31,965 nt of DNA from Glaciecola sp964643575 (GTDB lineage: Bacteria > Pseudomonadota > Gammaproteobacteria > Enterobacterales > Alteromonadaceae), in NCBI GenBank assembly GCA_964643575.1, contig CAZXTD010000032.1:1-31965 (forward strand), written 5' to 3'. Positions 16,489-25,886 of this stretch are shown in pieces. The notes under the pieces were generated by a model. That model did not search any database. It worked only from the letters and a program-made list of their open reading frames with translations, and was not told where the DNA came from. A program made the translations under genes and the position numbers. The first letter of the stretch is position 1, and each line of letters begins with the position of its first letter.

Positions 16489-17361
16489 ATGAGCATTACC
16501 ATTTTAGTCAAAGGCAAAAATACAAGGATTGCGAAGCGGTTTTCGATTCGTAAAACCGTAAGCCTTTTGGTGGGCGTTTCTCTGGTCTTATTAGTCTCTA
16601 GCCGCTCAACGGAATCTGTTTATGAAAACCAGATCAGACTGAATGTAGTTAAGACCGGTCTAGAAGAACAAAAATCATTGGTGGCGCAACTGCACGGCAG
16701 CACCGACCAAAAACTAGATGGCCTTATACAGCAACTTGCGTCAATGCAATCACAACTTCATCACCTCGATACAGTGTCGGCAAACCTAGCAGAAAAGTCT
16801 GGGCTAACACTAGAAGATTTTCAACTTCCTCAAGATGTAAAAACAAATTTAAGTAAAGACGCCGAGCTCACGACACAAATCGAGAAAATGTCTGATGCCC
16901 TAGAATTCAAAATTCAGCAGCTTACTGCACTTGAATCTATTTTACTTGGCCTCAATATAGAACAAGAAAGCAAATTGGCAGGCAGGCCGATTGGCAAAGG
17001 TTGGTTATCGTCGTATTACGGCGTTCGTAAAGACCCCTTCACTGGCAAACCGACTATGCACAAAGGCATAGACTTTGCGGGTAAAGAAGGGAGTAGCGTA
17101 AATGCTACTGGTGCAGGCGTTGTTACATGGTCTGGTTCACGTTTTGGGTATGGCAATTTGGTTGAAATCGACCATGGTAACGGCTTGAAAACGCGATATG
17201 GTCACAACGACAAGCTTACGGTGGAAGTGGGTGATGTGGTTACCAAAGGGCAAGCGATTGCGCTTATGGGTAATACGGGTCGCTCTACAGGTGCGCACGT
17301 ACATTACGAAGTTATCAAAAATGGTCGTCAAGTCGACCCCTTACCTTACATATATCGCTAA
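16489..17361 (+). CDS. M23/LytM-family peptidase, membrane anchored
   Basis: Predicted envelope endopeptidase or amidase activator of the LytM group. A basic N-terminus and one hydrophobic segment at about residues 24-38 suggest a signal anchor with the rest in the periplasm. A Gln- and Leu-rich, probably coiled-coil stretch follows (about 45-155). The C-terminal LytM domain runs from about residue 165: WLSSYYGVRKDPF, then His191 and Asp195 in MHKGIDF, and His270/His272 in HVHYE. All zinc and catalytic residues are present, so it should be an active metallopeptidase rather than a degenerate activator. It has 290 residues. The neighbouring terminator at 17391 and likely promoter at 16360 make it a single-gene unit. 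M23 genes next to secA are common in Alteromonadales and Pseudomonads. Substrate and partner are unknown. Confidence 0.9.
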   Translation: MSITILVKGKNTRIAKRFSIRKTVSLLVGVSLVLLVSSRSTESVYENQIRLNVVKTGLEEQKSLVAQLHGSTDQKLDGLIQQLASMQSQLHHLDTVSANLAEKSGLTLEDFQLPQDVKTNLSKDAELTTQIEKMSDALEFKIQQLTALESILLGLNIEQESKLAGRPIGKGWLSSYYGVRKDPFTGKPTMHKGIDFAGKEGSSVNATGAGVVTWSGSRFGYGNLVEIDHGNGLKTRYGHNDKLTVEVGDVVTKGQAIALMGNTGRSTGAHVHYEVIKNGRQVDPLPYIYR

Positions 17362-17390
17362 AACAGCCTTATTATCTCTCTTGCCTGGCT

Positions 17391-17417
17391 AACCTTTCGT
17401 TAATCGAAAGGTTTTTT
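17391..17417 (+). terminator. Intrinsic terminator after the M23 peptidase gene
   Basis: AACCTTTCG (17391-17399) pairs perfectly with CGAAAGGTT (17405-17413) around the loop TTAAT, and the stem runs into six T (17412-17417). It ends the M23 transcript 30 bases after its stop and isolates it from secA. Confidence 0.88.
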
Positions 17418-17571
17418 AATGCTTACGATTGACTTTACTTATTTACTCTAGATTCGTTATGTAGAATCGCGATAGCGGCATCTTCAGTAAAATATTATCA
17501 GCCATATTTGCCAGTTTTTATGCTAATATGCGCTTTTTTTAACGCAACTAGAAATTGGACGTCTTCATCGC

Positions 17572-20311
17572 ATGTTCGTGAGTATATTTAAGAAAATATT
17601 CGGTACTCGTAACGACCGTTTATTAAAACAGTTACGCAAAGTAGTTAACCAGATCAATGCGCTAGAAGAGGGTCTTGAAGCTCTAAGTGATGAAGAACTA
17701 CAAGCTAAAACCGCCGAATTTAAAAAGCGTATTGAAGATGGTGAATCTTTAGAGTCACTCAAAATAGAAGCATTTGCCGTAGTACGGGAAGCCAGTAAGC
17801 GCGTTTACGGTATGCGACATTTTGATGCGCAAATGAAAGGTGGCTTAGTATTGCACCAAGGCAAAATTGCTGAAATGCGCACGGGTGAAGGTAAAACGCT
17901 CACGGCCACTTTGCCAACCTATCTCAATGCAATATCAGGTAAAGGTGTTCATGTTGTTACCGTTAACGACTACCTTGCTAAGCGAGACGCCGATTGGTCA
18001 CGAAAATTGTTTGAGTTTTTAGGCTTAAGCGTTGGCTGCAACATTCCTGGCATGAATCACCAAGAGAAGTTAGACGCCTATACAGCGGATATCACTTACG
18101 GTACAAATAACGAATTTGGTTTCGATTACTTGCGCGATAATATGGCCTTTAGTCCACAAGACAGAGTGCAACGTCCGCTTAATTTCGCTGTTATAGACGA
18201 AGTTGACTCAATCTTGATAGATGAAGCTAGAACACCGCTTATCATCTCGGGTGCTGCCGAAGACAGCTCTGAGCTATATAAAAAGATTAATACCCTTATC
18301 CCTGAGCTTGTAAAACAAGAAAAAGAAGACGAAGAAGGCGCTCATGGTGATGGTCACTACACAATTGATGAAAAATCTAAACAGGTACACTTAACCGAAA
18401 ACGGCCAAGTGTTTGTTGAAGAGTTACTTCAAAAAGCAGGTTTGATTGCCGAAGGTGAGTCTTTATTTGCTGCTAGCAATATTTCAATGTTGCATCATGT
18501 TAATGCAGCCTTACGGGCGCACAAATTGTTTACTAAAGACGTTGACTATATTGTTAAAGACGACCAAATAGTTATTGTAGACGAACACACCGGACGCACT
18601 ATGGAAGGCCGCCGTTGGTCAGAAGGTTTGCATCAGGCTGTTGAGGCCAAAGAAGGTGTTAACATTCAAAATGAAAACCAAACCTTGGCATCAATTACCT
18701 TCCAGAACTTCTTCCGCTTGTACGAAAAGCTAAGCGGTATGACGGGGACAGCAGAAACCGAAGCATTCGAGTTTCACAGTATTTATGGCCTTGAAACGGT
18801 CGTCATACCTACTAATAAGCCAATGATCAGGGCCGATCACCCTGATTCAATTTACCTCACAGCCCAAGAAAAATTCTTGGCGATAATTGAAGATATAAAA
18901 GAGTGTGTTGAACGCGGGCAACCGGCTTTGGTGGGCACAATATCAATTGAAAACTCTGAGTTGTTATCGAGCTTGCTTAAAAAGCAAAAAATTAAGCACA
19001 AAGTACTTAACGCNNNNNNNNNNACGCTAAATTCCATGCTGAAGAAGCTGACATTGTGGCGCAAGCAGGTATGCCAGGTGCGGTTACTATTGCCACCAAC
19101 ATGGCAGGACGCGGCACCGACATTGTACTTGGCGGCAACCTAGACGTAATTTTGAGTAGTCTTAAAGACCCAACACCGTCAGCAATAGAAGAACTTAAGG
19201 CACAGTGGAAAGAGCGCCACGATGCCGTTTTAGCATCAGGTGGCTTACATATAATTGGTACAGAGCGACACGAGTCACGTCGTATTGATAACCAATTGCG
19301 TGGTAGGTCTGGTCGTCAGGGTGACCCAGGTTCATCTCGCTTTTATCTAGCGCTTGACGATCCGTTGATGCGTATATTTGCCACTGAAAAAATGGGCANN
19401 NNNNNNNNCGCTTAGGCATGAAGGAAGGCGAATCTATTGAGCATCCTTGGGTTTCTCGTGCAATTGAAAATGCGCAGCGTAAAGTTGAAGGTCGTAACTT
19501 TGATATTCGTAAAAACCTACTCGAGTACGATGATGTTGCAAACGACCAACGTCGGGTTATATATGAACAGCGCAATGAACTCCTAGACGAGGGTGATATT
19601 GGTGCGACAATTACCAATGTAAGAAATGACGTTGTTAGTACCGTTGTTAGTCAATATATTCCGCCGCAGTCTTTAGAAGAAATGTGGGATGTAGCAGGGT
19701 TAGAAGAACGTCTTAAAGGCGACTTCTTGCTAGACCTACCACTACAAAAAATGCTCGATGAAGACGACAAACTTTATGAAGAAAAGCTCAGAGAGTTCAT
19801 TGGCAATAAGATAAACGAAGCATATCAAGAAAAAGAAGAAGCCGTTGGTGCAGAAGTATTAAGACAGTTTGAAAAAGCAGTGATGTTACAAACGCTTGAT
19901 GGTGCCTGGAAAGAGCATTTAGCAGCCATGGACTATTTACGCCAAAGTATCCATTTACGCTCTTATGCACAAAAAAACCCTAAGCAAGAATATAAACGCG
20001 AGTCGTTTGAATTATTCTCTGAAATGCTGGATAACTTGAAAATTGAAGTCATTAGTATTTTAAGCAAGGTGCAGGTTCGTCAAGAATCTGATGTTGAGGC
20101 TGTTGAAGCTCAGCGCCGTCGAGCTGAAGTTGAAAAGAACTTTGAACACCAGCAAGCTCAATCGGCCACGCATCCGCAACAGGGTGCACAAGCCCAGGCT
20201 GCTGCAAAGCCGCAAGCGCCAAAGCGCCAAGGACCCAAAGTAGGGCGTAATGAGCCTTGCCCATGTGGTTCAGGTAAAAAGTATAAGCAGTGCCACGGCA
20301 AGCTTACATAG
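17572..20311 (+). CDS. secA: Preprotein translocase ATPase SecA
   Basis: Motor ATPase that drives preproteins through SecYEG at the inner membrane. Features in order: N-terminal helix, Walker A GEGKT (residues 105-109), ADITYGTNNEFGFDYLRDNM, the Walker B / DEAD-like DEVDSILIDEARTPL, the preprotein-binding domain, NENQTLASITFQNFFRLYEKLSGMTGTAETEA (quoted in pieces: NENQTLAS, SGMTGTAE), VTIATNMAGRGTDIVLGG, and GTERHESRRIDNQLRGRSGR. The C-terminal zinc site CPCGSGKKYKQCHG binds SecB and lipids. Two runs of ten N (19014-19023 and 19399-19408) break the frame as written. Removing the first run with one copy of the repeated ACGC at its edges, and taking the second gap as 11 missing bases, gives one frame of 908 residues against 901 in E. 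coli. I treat the gene as intact. Confidence 0.95.
19014..19023. other. Assembly gap (10 N) in secA
   Basis: Ten N between identical edges: ACGC at 19010-19013 and again at 19024-19027. Merging the copies gives Leu-Asn-Ala-Lys-Phe-His-Ala, exactly the SecA sequence expected here, so no sequence is probably missing and the N run is a placeholder. Confidence 0.9.
19399..19408. other. Assembly gap (10 N) in secA
   Basis: Ten N between Glu-Lys-Met-Gly and Arg-Leu-Gly-Met-Lys. Alignment to E. coli SecA puts four residues here (the Gly-Met-Met-Arg stretch), of which one base is present, so about 11 bases are missing. An 11-base gap also restores the downstream frame, whereas ten do not. Confidence 0.85.
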
Positions 20312-20335
20312 GCAAATCAGGGACCTAAATATCTT

Positions 20336-20761
20336 ATGACACCCAATACTGCGACTGACAATACGAAAACTGTTGACGTTGCAGTGGGTGTTATTATACA
20401 AAACACGCAAACCCCTAAGTTTTTTGTCTGCAAACGATCCGCCAATCAACATCAAGGTAATAAGTGGGAATTTCCTGGTGGTAAAGTAGAAGCAAATGAA
20501 AGCGCTGATGAAGCACTCGCCCGAGAGCTTCTTGAAGAAATAGGTATAAAAGTAATACAGTGTTCACCACTTATTGTTATCACCTTCAACTACCCTGATA
20601 AACGCGTAAAACTCACTGTAAGACTTGTGACTGAATTTAGCGGTGTAGCCCATGGTGCTGAAGGCCAAGAGTCTAAATGGGTTGACTTTAAAACGCTTAA
20701 ATCTCTTGAGTTTCCAGAAGCCAATCAAGCTATCATTGAAAAGCTAGAGGCCATCTATTGA
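20336..20761 (+). CDS. mutT: Nudix hydrolase MutT (8-oxo-dGTP diphosphatase)
   Basis: Predicted house-cleaning enzyme that hydrolyses 8-oxo-dGTP to the monophosphate and so prevents A:T to C:G transversions. The complete Nudix box, G-x5-E-x7-REUxEExGU, is at residues 49-71 (from Gly-Lys-Val-Glu to Arg-Glu-Leu-Leu-Glu-Glu-Ile-Gly-Ile), preceded by KWEFPGGK. Length is 141 residues, slightly longer than E. coli MutT (about 130), with an N-terminal addition. ATG 20336 lies 24 bases after secA, with AGGGA at about 20319. The secA-mutT pairing is typical of gammaproteobacteria and supports the MutT call over other Nudix families. The stop overlaps the next gene's start. Confidence 0.93.
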   Translation: MTPNTATDNTKTVDVAVGVIIQNTQTPKFFVCKRSANQHQGNKWEFPGGKVEANESADEALARELLEEIGIKVIQCSPLIVITFNYPDKRVKLTVRLVTEFSGVAHGAEGQESKWVDFKTLKSLEFPEANQAIIEKLEAIY

Positions 20762-21474
20762 ATAGCCGGCCGCTCACACAAAAAACAATTGGCATACTTG
20801 GCGGCATGAGCAATCGAGCAACCGTTGAATACTATAATTTTATTAATGAAGCGGTTAATCAGCATTTTGGCGGGTGGGAAATTGCTGAGACCCTTATTAT
20901 TGGTTGCAACTTTGGCAATATAGAATATTTTGTACGTGAAGGTAAGTGGACCGAGGCCCAAGCCTATTTATTGACCAAAGCTAAACAAGCTGAACTCGGT
21001 GGGGCTGACATTCTCATTTGTATGTCTAACACGATGCACAAAGTCCTAAACAATATTGAACAGCACATTACTATTCCTTTTTTGCATATTGCAAAGCCCA
21101 CAAGTGATGCTATTTTAGCGCAAGGTTTGTCGAAGGTAGCTCTACTTGGCACAAAGCCAATTATGGCTGAATCATATATGCGTGCAGAATACGAAAAGGC
21201 CGGTATTGAAACTCTGGTGCCCAATGAGCAAGAGCAAGTGATTGTTGACCAAATTATTTTTGATGAGCTAGTCAAAAACATAGTAACAGAGCAATCTAAG
21301 CAGGCTTATATCAAGATTTGTGAGCGACTAGTGGAAGAAGGTGCTCAAGGCATAATACTTGGCTGCACGGAAATCTTTTTACTGATTAAAGATGACGATT
21401 TTGATAACTTGCCTTTGTTTAATACGACACAACTTCACGTTGATGCCATCGTTAAGATGGCACTCACCGGTTAG
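20758..21474 (+). CDS. Aspartate/glutamate racemase family protein (YgeA-like)
   Basis: PLP-independent amino acid racemase of the Asp/Glu racemase superfamily, cytoplasmic, expected to interconvert the L and D forms of an acidic amino acid. Visible features: TIGILGGMS at the N-terminus, SNTMHKV (residues 90-96), IPFLHIA, VALLGT, and GCTEI with Cys203. The sequence resembles E. coli YgeA over its whole length of about 230-240 residues. The first acid/base residue, Cys in classical aspartate racemases and Thr in YgeA, is Ser90 here; the second, Cys203, is kept. The N-terminal GGMSWEST of many relatives reads GGMSNRAT. The start is TTG 20758, overlapping the mutT stop, with AGAGG at 20745-20749; the next in-frame ATG would cut the first strand. 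Actual substrate and activity are uncertain. Confidence 0.87.
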   Translation: MNSRPLTQKTIGILGGMSNRATVEYYNFINEAVNQHFGGWEIAETLIIGCNFGNIEYFVREGKWTEAQAYLLTKAKQAELGGADILICMSNTMHKVLNNIEQHITIPFLHIAKPTSDAILAQGLSKVALLGTKPIMAESYMRAEYEKAGIETLVPNEQEQVIVDQIIFDELVKNIVTEQSKQAYIKICERLVEEGAQGIILGCTEIFLLIKDDDFDNLPLFNTTQLHVDAIVKMALTG

Positions 21475-21509
21475 CCACTTTTAGGTCTAAAACTTTACCC
21501 GAAGTGTCT

Positions 21510-24500
21510 TTATACTGTTTTTGCTTTTATGCCAAAAAATAGGCTATACATGACCGGTACTACCCCTAATGTCAAAATAGTACCTATACCTAAGCCAAAC
21601 GCAATGGCGCTTGCCATTCCATAGAACAAAGGATCTTGACTAATTATCAGCGGCAATAAGCCTAATATTGTTGTGGTAGTCGACATGATAATTGGACGCA
21701 AGCGATGGATACTCGCACTTATTAATGCATCAAAGTCATTACTATGACTCTCATCATTTCGCTCTATCTCGATGCGGTCTATCAAAACAATTGCATTGTT
21801 CACAATGATACCGGCAAGCGCATACAGGCCTAAAATAACCATAAACCCAAAGTTAGCACCTGACACTAATAAGCCAATAACAGCGCCAATCAATATTAAT
21901 GGCACCGTTAATATAACAATTCCTGCGCGCCGGTATGAGTTAAACTGCGCTATAAGAATCAAGGCTACTATGGTCAAGCAAAGCGGTATGTTAGCGTTTA
22001 ATGAAGCTTGGGATTCTTTCGATTCTTTTACAACACCATCAAATTCTATTCGATGGGAAAGTGGTAAACTGGCACTCAGTTCATCCAGCTTAGGCTGTAA
22101 CATGGGCACCATATCTTCTGCCGTGAAAAATAAGTTTTTACCTTCAATTGTGACCGTTCTAAATAGATCTTCGCGAGCAATACGACCATATTTGGGTGTA
22201 AAAGAAATATTGGCAATTTGTTCAATCGGTACATTCACATTTCTGCTTTGACTATAGACGTTAATACCATATATACGACTGAGGTCTAGACGGTCTTGCT
22301 TGTCGCCGCGCACAATGATAGGTAGTAGATCATCGCCTTCCCTATACTCAGAAATTGTCACTCCGCTGTAAAAGGTTTGAAGCGAGCGCGCAACATCTGC
22401 TGAACTTACGCCAGCGCGCTTCGCTCTTGCTTGGTCTATTTGCACATCAACTTGCGTGATTTTGTTTTCCCAGTCATCTCTGACTTCTACGGTTCCGTTT
22501 AAGTCGCGCATGATTTGTTTCACTTCCTGAGCGGCTTCATAAATCACGTCACGGTCGGGGCCAATCACCTGAATATCGATTTTGTTAGAGTCTGACGGGC
22601 CTAAAAACATCTTCGTAACACGGACCTGAAGGCTTGGTAATAAAGACGCAAAGTCTTCGCGCAAGTTGCTGATCACTTTGTTTTGGTGTTGCCTGTCGCT
22701 AATGTTGAGCATCAAAAATGCTTTATTCGACTCTGGTGTGATGGGGGTCAGTGACAAAACAAAACGCGGACCACCAAAGCCGCCATAGGCTGCATAGTTA
22801 CTCACTTCACTGTAGCGGTCCTCGTTCTCTAATAGGGTAAACACCTCTTTGAGCTTGCGTTCGGTTTCACGCATAGTTGAGCCTGCTGGTAAATCGATAT
22901 AGGCAAGCACCTGTGCTCGGTCGGAGTCAGGGAAAAACTTAACGGGTACAATACCCATTGCCATGCCCGCCAAAATAAATAAGCCCACAATCGAAACCAT
23001 AAACAAGGCGCGCATTCGCAATATTCGCTGCAATAATTTACCGTAAGCGGTGTTAAGGTGATTAAACACGTTTTGGATTTTTTGCTGTGGGCTAACACTT
23101 GAACTATCTTTGTTGTCGGTGTTACCGTCCGGCACCCTATCTTTTATAAACAAGTAACAAAGGTATGGCGTTACCATCAAAGAAAGCAACCATGACACCA
23201 CAAGTGCGTAAATAATTACAATAGAGATTGACCGTGTATATTCGCCAGACGAACTCTCTGCTAGCATTAAGGGCAAAAATACTAGCATGGTAGTGGCGGA
23301 AGAAGTTAATAAAGGAATGGCTAAAGTGCTACCTATACTGCGCACAATATCTTGCCGCTTCTCGCCTTTTTCTAAGCGTTTTTTAAAGTCTTCGGCAACT
23401 ACTATGCCGTTATCGACTAAAAGCCCAAGCGAAATAATCAAAGTAGCTAAGCTCATTCGCTCGAGGGCCATACCGCTAAAATTAAGTATGGCCAATACGA
23501 TTAACACAACCGCCGGTACAATGGCCCCAACAATTAAACCAATTCTAAACCCTAAAAACAAAATAACAACACCCAACACAATCGCTAAAGTTTGAATGAC
23601 GCTTTTTGATACACCTTCAACTGCATTTTCTACTTGCTCAGCTTGACGCGTGATGGTGTTAAAGTTCATCCCGAGGGGCACAATTTGATTGAGTTCATCC
23701 AGCTTTGACTCTATACGAGGTGTGACTTCTGTTACGCTATAGCGGTCATTTTTAGCAATGGCAAGTACGATTGCCGACTGTCCATTAAAGTAGGCTGTTT
23801 GATGAGGTGGGTCTACCACGTCTCGGTAAACGTTTGCCACATCAGTTAAACGAATGGTTTGACTTGGGTCAGATAGTGGAAATACGACGTTTTTGATATC
23901 GCTCAAATCTTCAAAATTACCACTTGGCGCTACGTTAAAGCTTTTACCGTCGATATCGATGATGCCGCCAGGGCGTATGACATTTTCAGTTTGTAGTACT
24001 GAAATTAGTTGCGATGGCGCAATACCCAGTTGCGATGCCTTTGCATCTGATACTTCAATGATAATGTTTTCTTGTTGTGCGCCAAGTATGTTTACCGACT
24101 GAACACCAGATACGAGATAAAGCTCGTCACGCGCATGTTGGGCCATATCAAACAATTCGCCCATACCAATGCCACTTTCGGCTTGCAAGGCTACTGTCAT
24201 AATTGCTACATCACCAAAATTGTCATTTACAAAAGGGGCTAACGTGCCTTCAGGTAATTGCCCAGCTACTTTGTCTAGCTCGTTTCGCACTTTGTCCCAA
24301 ATTTGGTCTAGGTCAAAATATCGCTCATATAGTTGCACATACACAGTGGACTCACCAAGTACCGAAACAGAACGTATTTCTTTTACTTCATCAACATTAC
24401 GCACGCCTTCTTCGATAGTTTTGGTAACGAGAAGCTCTATTTTTTCAGCAGGCATGCCGGGGAATTTAGTAGAGATTACTGCTTCACGAATCTTAATTGA

Positions 24501-24617
24501 AGGGTCTTCTTGAGCAGGTAAGGTGAAGTAACTCAGTGCTCCAAAAAGCATTAAGCCTAGTACAACCGACATGACGGTGCGGTTATATTTAACGCCAAAC
24601 TCAGATAAATTAATCAC
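21510..24617 (-). CDS. RND efflux transporter permease
   Basis: Inner-membrane proton-driven pump of the resistance-nodulation-division superfamily; with the adaptor encoded upstream and an outer-membrane channel it should expel drugs or other toxic compounds. It has 1035 residues, the normal size, with a hydrophobic segment at the N-terminus, a large periplasmic loop (about 35-330), a block of helices (about 335-500), a second periplasmic loop and a last helix block (about 860-1030). TM4 reads GLLVDNGIVVAED (Asp402, Asn403) and TM10 reads GIIVNNAIVLID (Asn940), whereas E. coli AcrB has Asp407-Asp408 and Lys940. It therefore belongs to an RND subgroup distinct from AcrB. The start is GTG 24617 with AAGGAG overlapping the adaptor stop. 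The gene ends 35 bases from the convergent racemase gene. Substrate cannot be told from the sequence. Confidence 0.93.
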   Translation of the reverse strand: MINLSEFGVKYNRTVMSVVLGLMLFGALSYFTLPAQEDPSIKIREAVISTKFPGMPAEKIELLVTKTIEEGVRNVDEVKEIRSVSVLGESTVYVQLYERYFDLDQIWDKVRNELDKVAGQLPEGTLAPFVNDNFGDVAIMTVALQAESGIGMGELFDMAQHARDELYLVSGVQSVNILGAQQENIIIEVSDAKASQLGIAPSQLISVLQTENVIRPGGIIDIDGKSFNVAPSGNFEDLSDIKNVVFPLSDPSQTIRLTDVANVYRDVVDPPHQTAYFNGQSAIVLAIAKNDRYSVTEVTPRIESKLDELNQIVPLGMNFNTITRQAEQVENAVEGVSKSVIQTLAIVLGVVILFLGFRIGLIVGAIVPAVVLIVLAILNFSGMALERMSLATLIISLGLLVDNGIVVAEDFKKRLEKGEKRQDIVRSIGSTLAIPLLTSSATTMLVFLPLMLAESSSGEYTRSISIVIIYALVVSWLLSLMVTPYLCYLFIKDRVPDGNTDNKDSSSVSPQQKIQNVFNHLNTAYGKLLQRILRMRALFMVSIVGLFILAGMAMGIVPVKFFPDSDRAQVLAYIDLPAGSTMRETERKLKEVFTLLENEDRYSEVSNYAAYGGFGGPRFVLSLTPITPESNKAFLMLNISDRQHQNKVISNLREDFASLLPSLQVRVTKMFLGPSDSNKIDIQVIGPDRDVIYEAAQEVKQIMRDLNGTVEVRDDWENKITQVDVQIDQARAKRAGVSSADVARSLQTFYSGVTISEYREGDDLLPIIVRGDKQDRLDLSRIYGINVYSQSRNVNVPIEQIANISFTPKYGRIAREDLFRTVTIEGKNLFFTAEDMVPMLQPKLDELSASLPLSHRIEFDGVVKESKESQASLNANIPLCLTIVALILIAQFNSYRRAGIVILTVPLILIGAVIGLLVSGANFGFMVILGLYALAGIIVNNAIVLIDRIEIERNDESHSNDFDALISASIHRLRPIIMSTTTTILGLLPLIISQDPLFYGMASAIAFGLGIGTILTLGVVPVMYSLFFGIKAKTV

Positions 24618-24628
24618 GTTTAATCTCC

Positions 24629-25834
24629 TTATTGATTATATATCTGTTGGCTTTTGTTGAGTGGCATAACGAGTTGGCCATCATTTAAAAACTCAACCCC
24701 AGCTGTCACTACTTGAAAGTTTTTTTCGTGAGCAATAGGCAAACGAGCAAGTACAGATTTAGGCAGGGTTTGCACAATATCAAAGTGCACTTTACTGGCA
24801 ACAAAATCATTCTGCACTTGTCTGACGATATGCACGTATTGGCCTTTAGCATCAGTAGCAATTGCTGATAAGGGGATTTCATATAGAGGCGAGCCATTGT
24901 TAGCGTCGACTTTTAAATTTCGTGAAGAGTCCTCTTTAATAGGTAGCAATATTTCTGCTGACATACCTGGGCGCAGGCTTGGGTAATTTTGCGTAAAAGT
25001 TATCGTAATCGGAAAGGCATTTGCCATTGAAGCTTGTGTGCCAATCTCGGTCAGTCGGGCCGTAAATTTAGTTTCCGTTTCGCTCGCCATGTTGGTATTT
25101 GAGGCAGTTGCGACTAGTCGCGATGAGGATGACAGGGCAGGGATTTTTACAGTGACTTCTTCACCTAGCTCAATTCGACCAATAAGTGACTCAGAAATAG
25201 CAGCGGCCACCTCTAAATTAGCATCGCCTTGAATAGTGAATGCAGGTGTTTGAACGTTAATTTGTTGTGACGGCTCAATGAGTCTGTCGCTAACAGTGCC
25301 TTTATAAGGAGCATAAAGTTTAGTGTCAGACAAATTCTCTTTATCAATATTTAAAGCACTTTGCGCACTGTTTACGCGCTGATTAGCAATATCAAAGGCA
25401 GCTTGGGCGTTATCAACCACCGCTTGAGATACTAGGTTTTGCTTTTTCAAGCTTAGGTTTCGATCGAGGCTCTGTTGTGCCTCAGTGCGAGCGGCTTTTG
25501 CTTCGGCCAGAAGGCTTTCACGTTGATTGACCGCTAATTGGAATATCTGGTCGTCGAGCTCTGCCAATAATTGCCCTTTGTTAAATGCTTCACCTAAATT
25601 GACATACACATTTTTGACAACCCCATTGACCTCAAACGATAGTGCGGTGGTGTCGGCAGCCTGTAAGCGACCTGTTATATGACGTTCGATATAGCCATCA
25701 AATTTTGTAAGCTCAGCCGTTTTCACCATTTTAGCCTGCCCAACGTACTCTATGCTTGTATTTGAGTCTTGGCATGCTTGTAAAACAGTAGCAAACGTTA
25801 GCAGCATTAATAGCTTGGGAAACACAGATTTCAT
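24629..25834 (-). CDS. RND efflux periplasmic adaptor (membrane fusion protein), lipoprotein
   Basis: Adaptor that links the RND pump to an outer-membrane channel. From ATG 25834 the N-terminus is a lipoprotein signal: Lys, a hydrophobic run, then lipobox Leu-Gln-Ala-Cys with Cys21. Then come the lipoyl-like part (GVVKNVYVNLGEAFNKGQLLAELDD, seen as VNLGEAF and AELDD), a long alpha-helical hairpin (about 85-160; many Ala, Gln, Leu and Ser), LYAPYKGTVSDRLIEPSQQI and the beta-barrel and membrane-proximal domains. It has 401 residues. ATG 25834 has AGGA 7 bases upstream; an in-frame TTG at 25867 would spoil the signal peptide. It is co-transcribed with the permease (11-base gap). No outer-membrane factor gene is in the operon, so a TolC-like channel is presumably supplied from elsewhere. 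Confidence 0.92.
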   Translation of the reverse strand: MKSVFPKLLMLLTFATVLQACQDSNTSIEYVGQAKMVKTAELTKFDGYIERHITGRLQAADTTALSFEVNGVVKNVYVNLGEAFNKGQLLAELDDQIFQLAVNQRESLLAEAKAARTEAQQSLDRNLSLKKQNLVSQAVVDNAQAAFDIANQRVNSAQSALNIDKENLSDTKLYAPYKGTVSDRLIEPSQQINVQTPAFTIQGDANLEVAAAISESLIGRIELGEEVTVKIPALSSSSRLVATASNTNMASETETKFTARLTEIGTQASMANAFPITITFTQNYPSLRPGMSAEILLPIKEDSSRNLKVDANNGSPLYEIPLSAIATDAKGQYVHIVRQVQNDFVASKVHFDIVQTLPKSVLARLPIAHEKNFQVVTAGVEFLNDGQLVMPLNKSQQIYNQ

Positions 25835-25886
25835 TTTTCGTCCTATTGAATACAGAGTAAACGACAATTAATCATCATTTTCCAAA

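Noticed and set aside
17418..17571. Possible secA promoter in the gap after the M23 terminator.
   Set aside because: Several partial -35 and -10 words exist, but none combine with acceptable spacing and match, so no promoter is annotated although one must exist.
21475..21509. Gap between the convergent racemase and RND genes, examined for a bidirectional terminator.
   Set aside because: Only weak CACTT/AAGTG complementarity with no stable stem; nothing callable.
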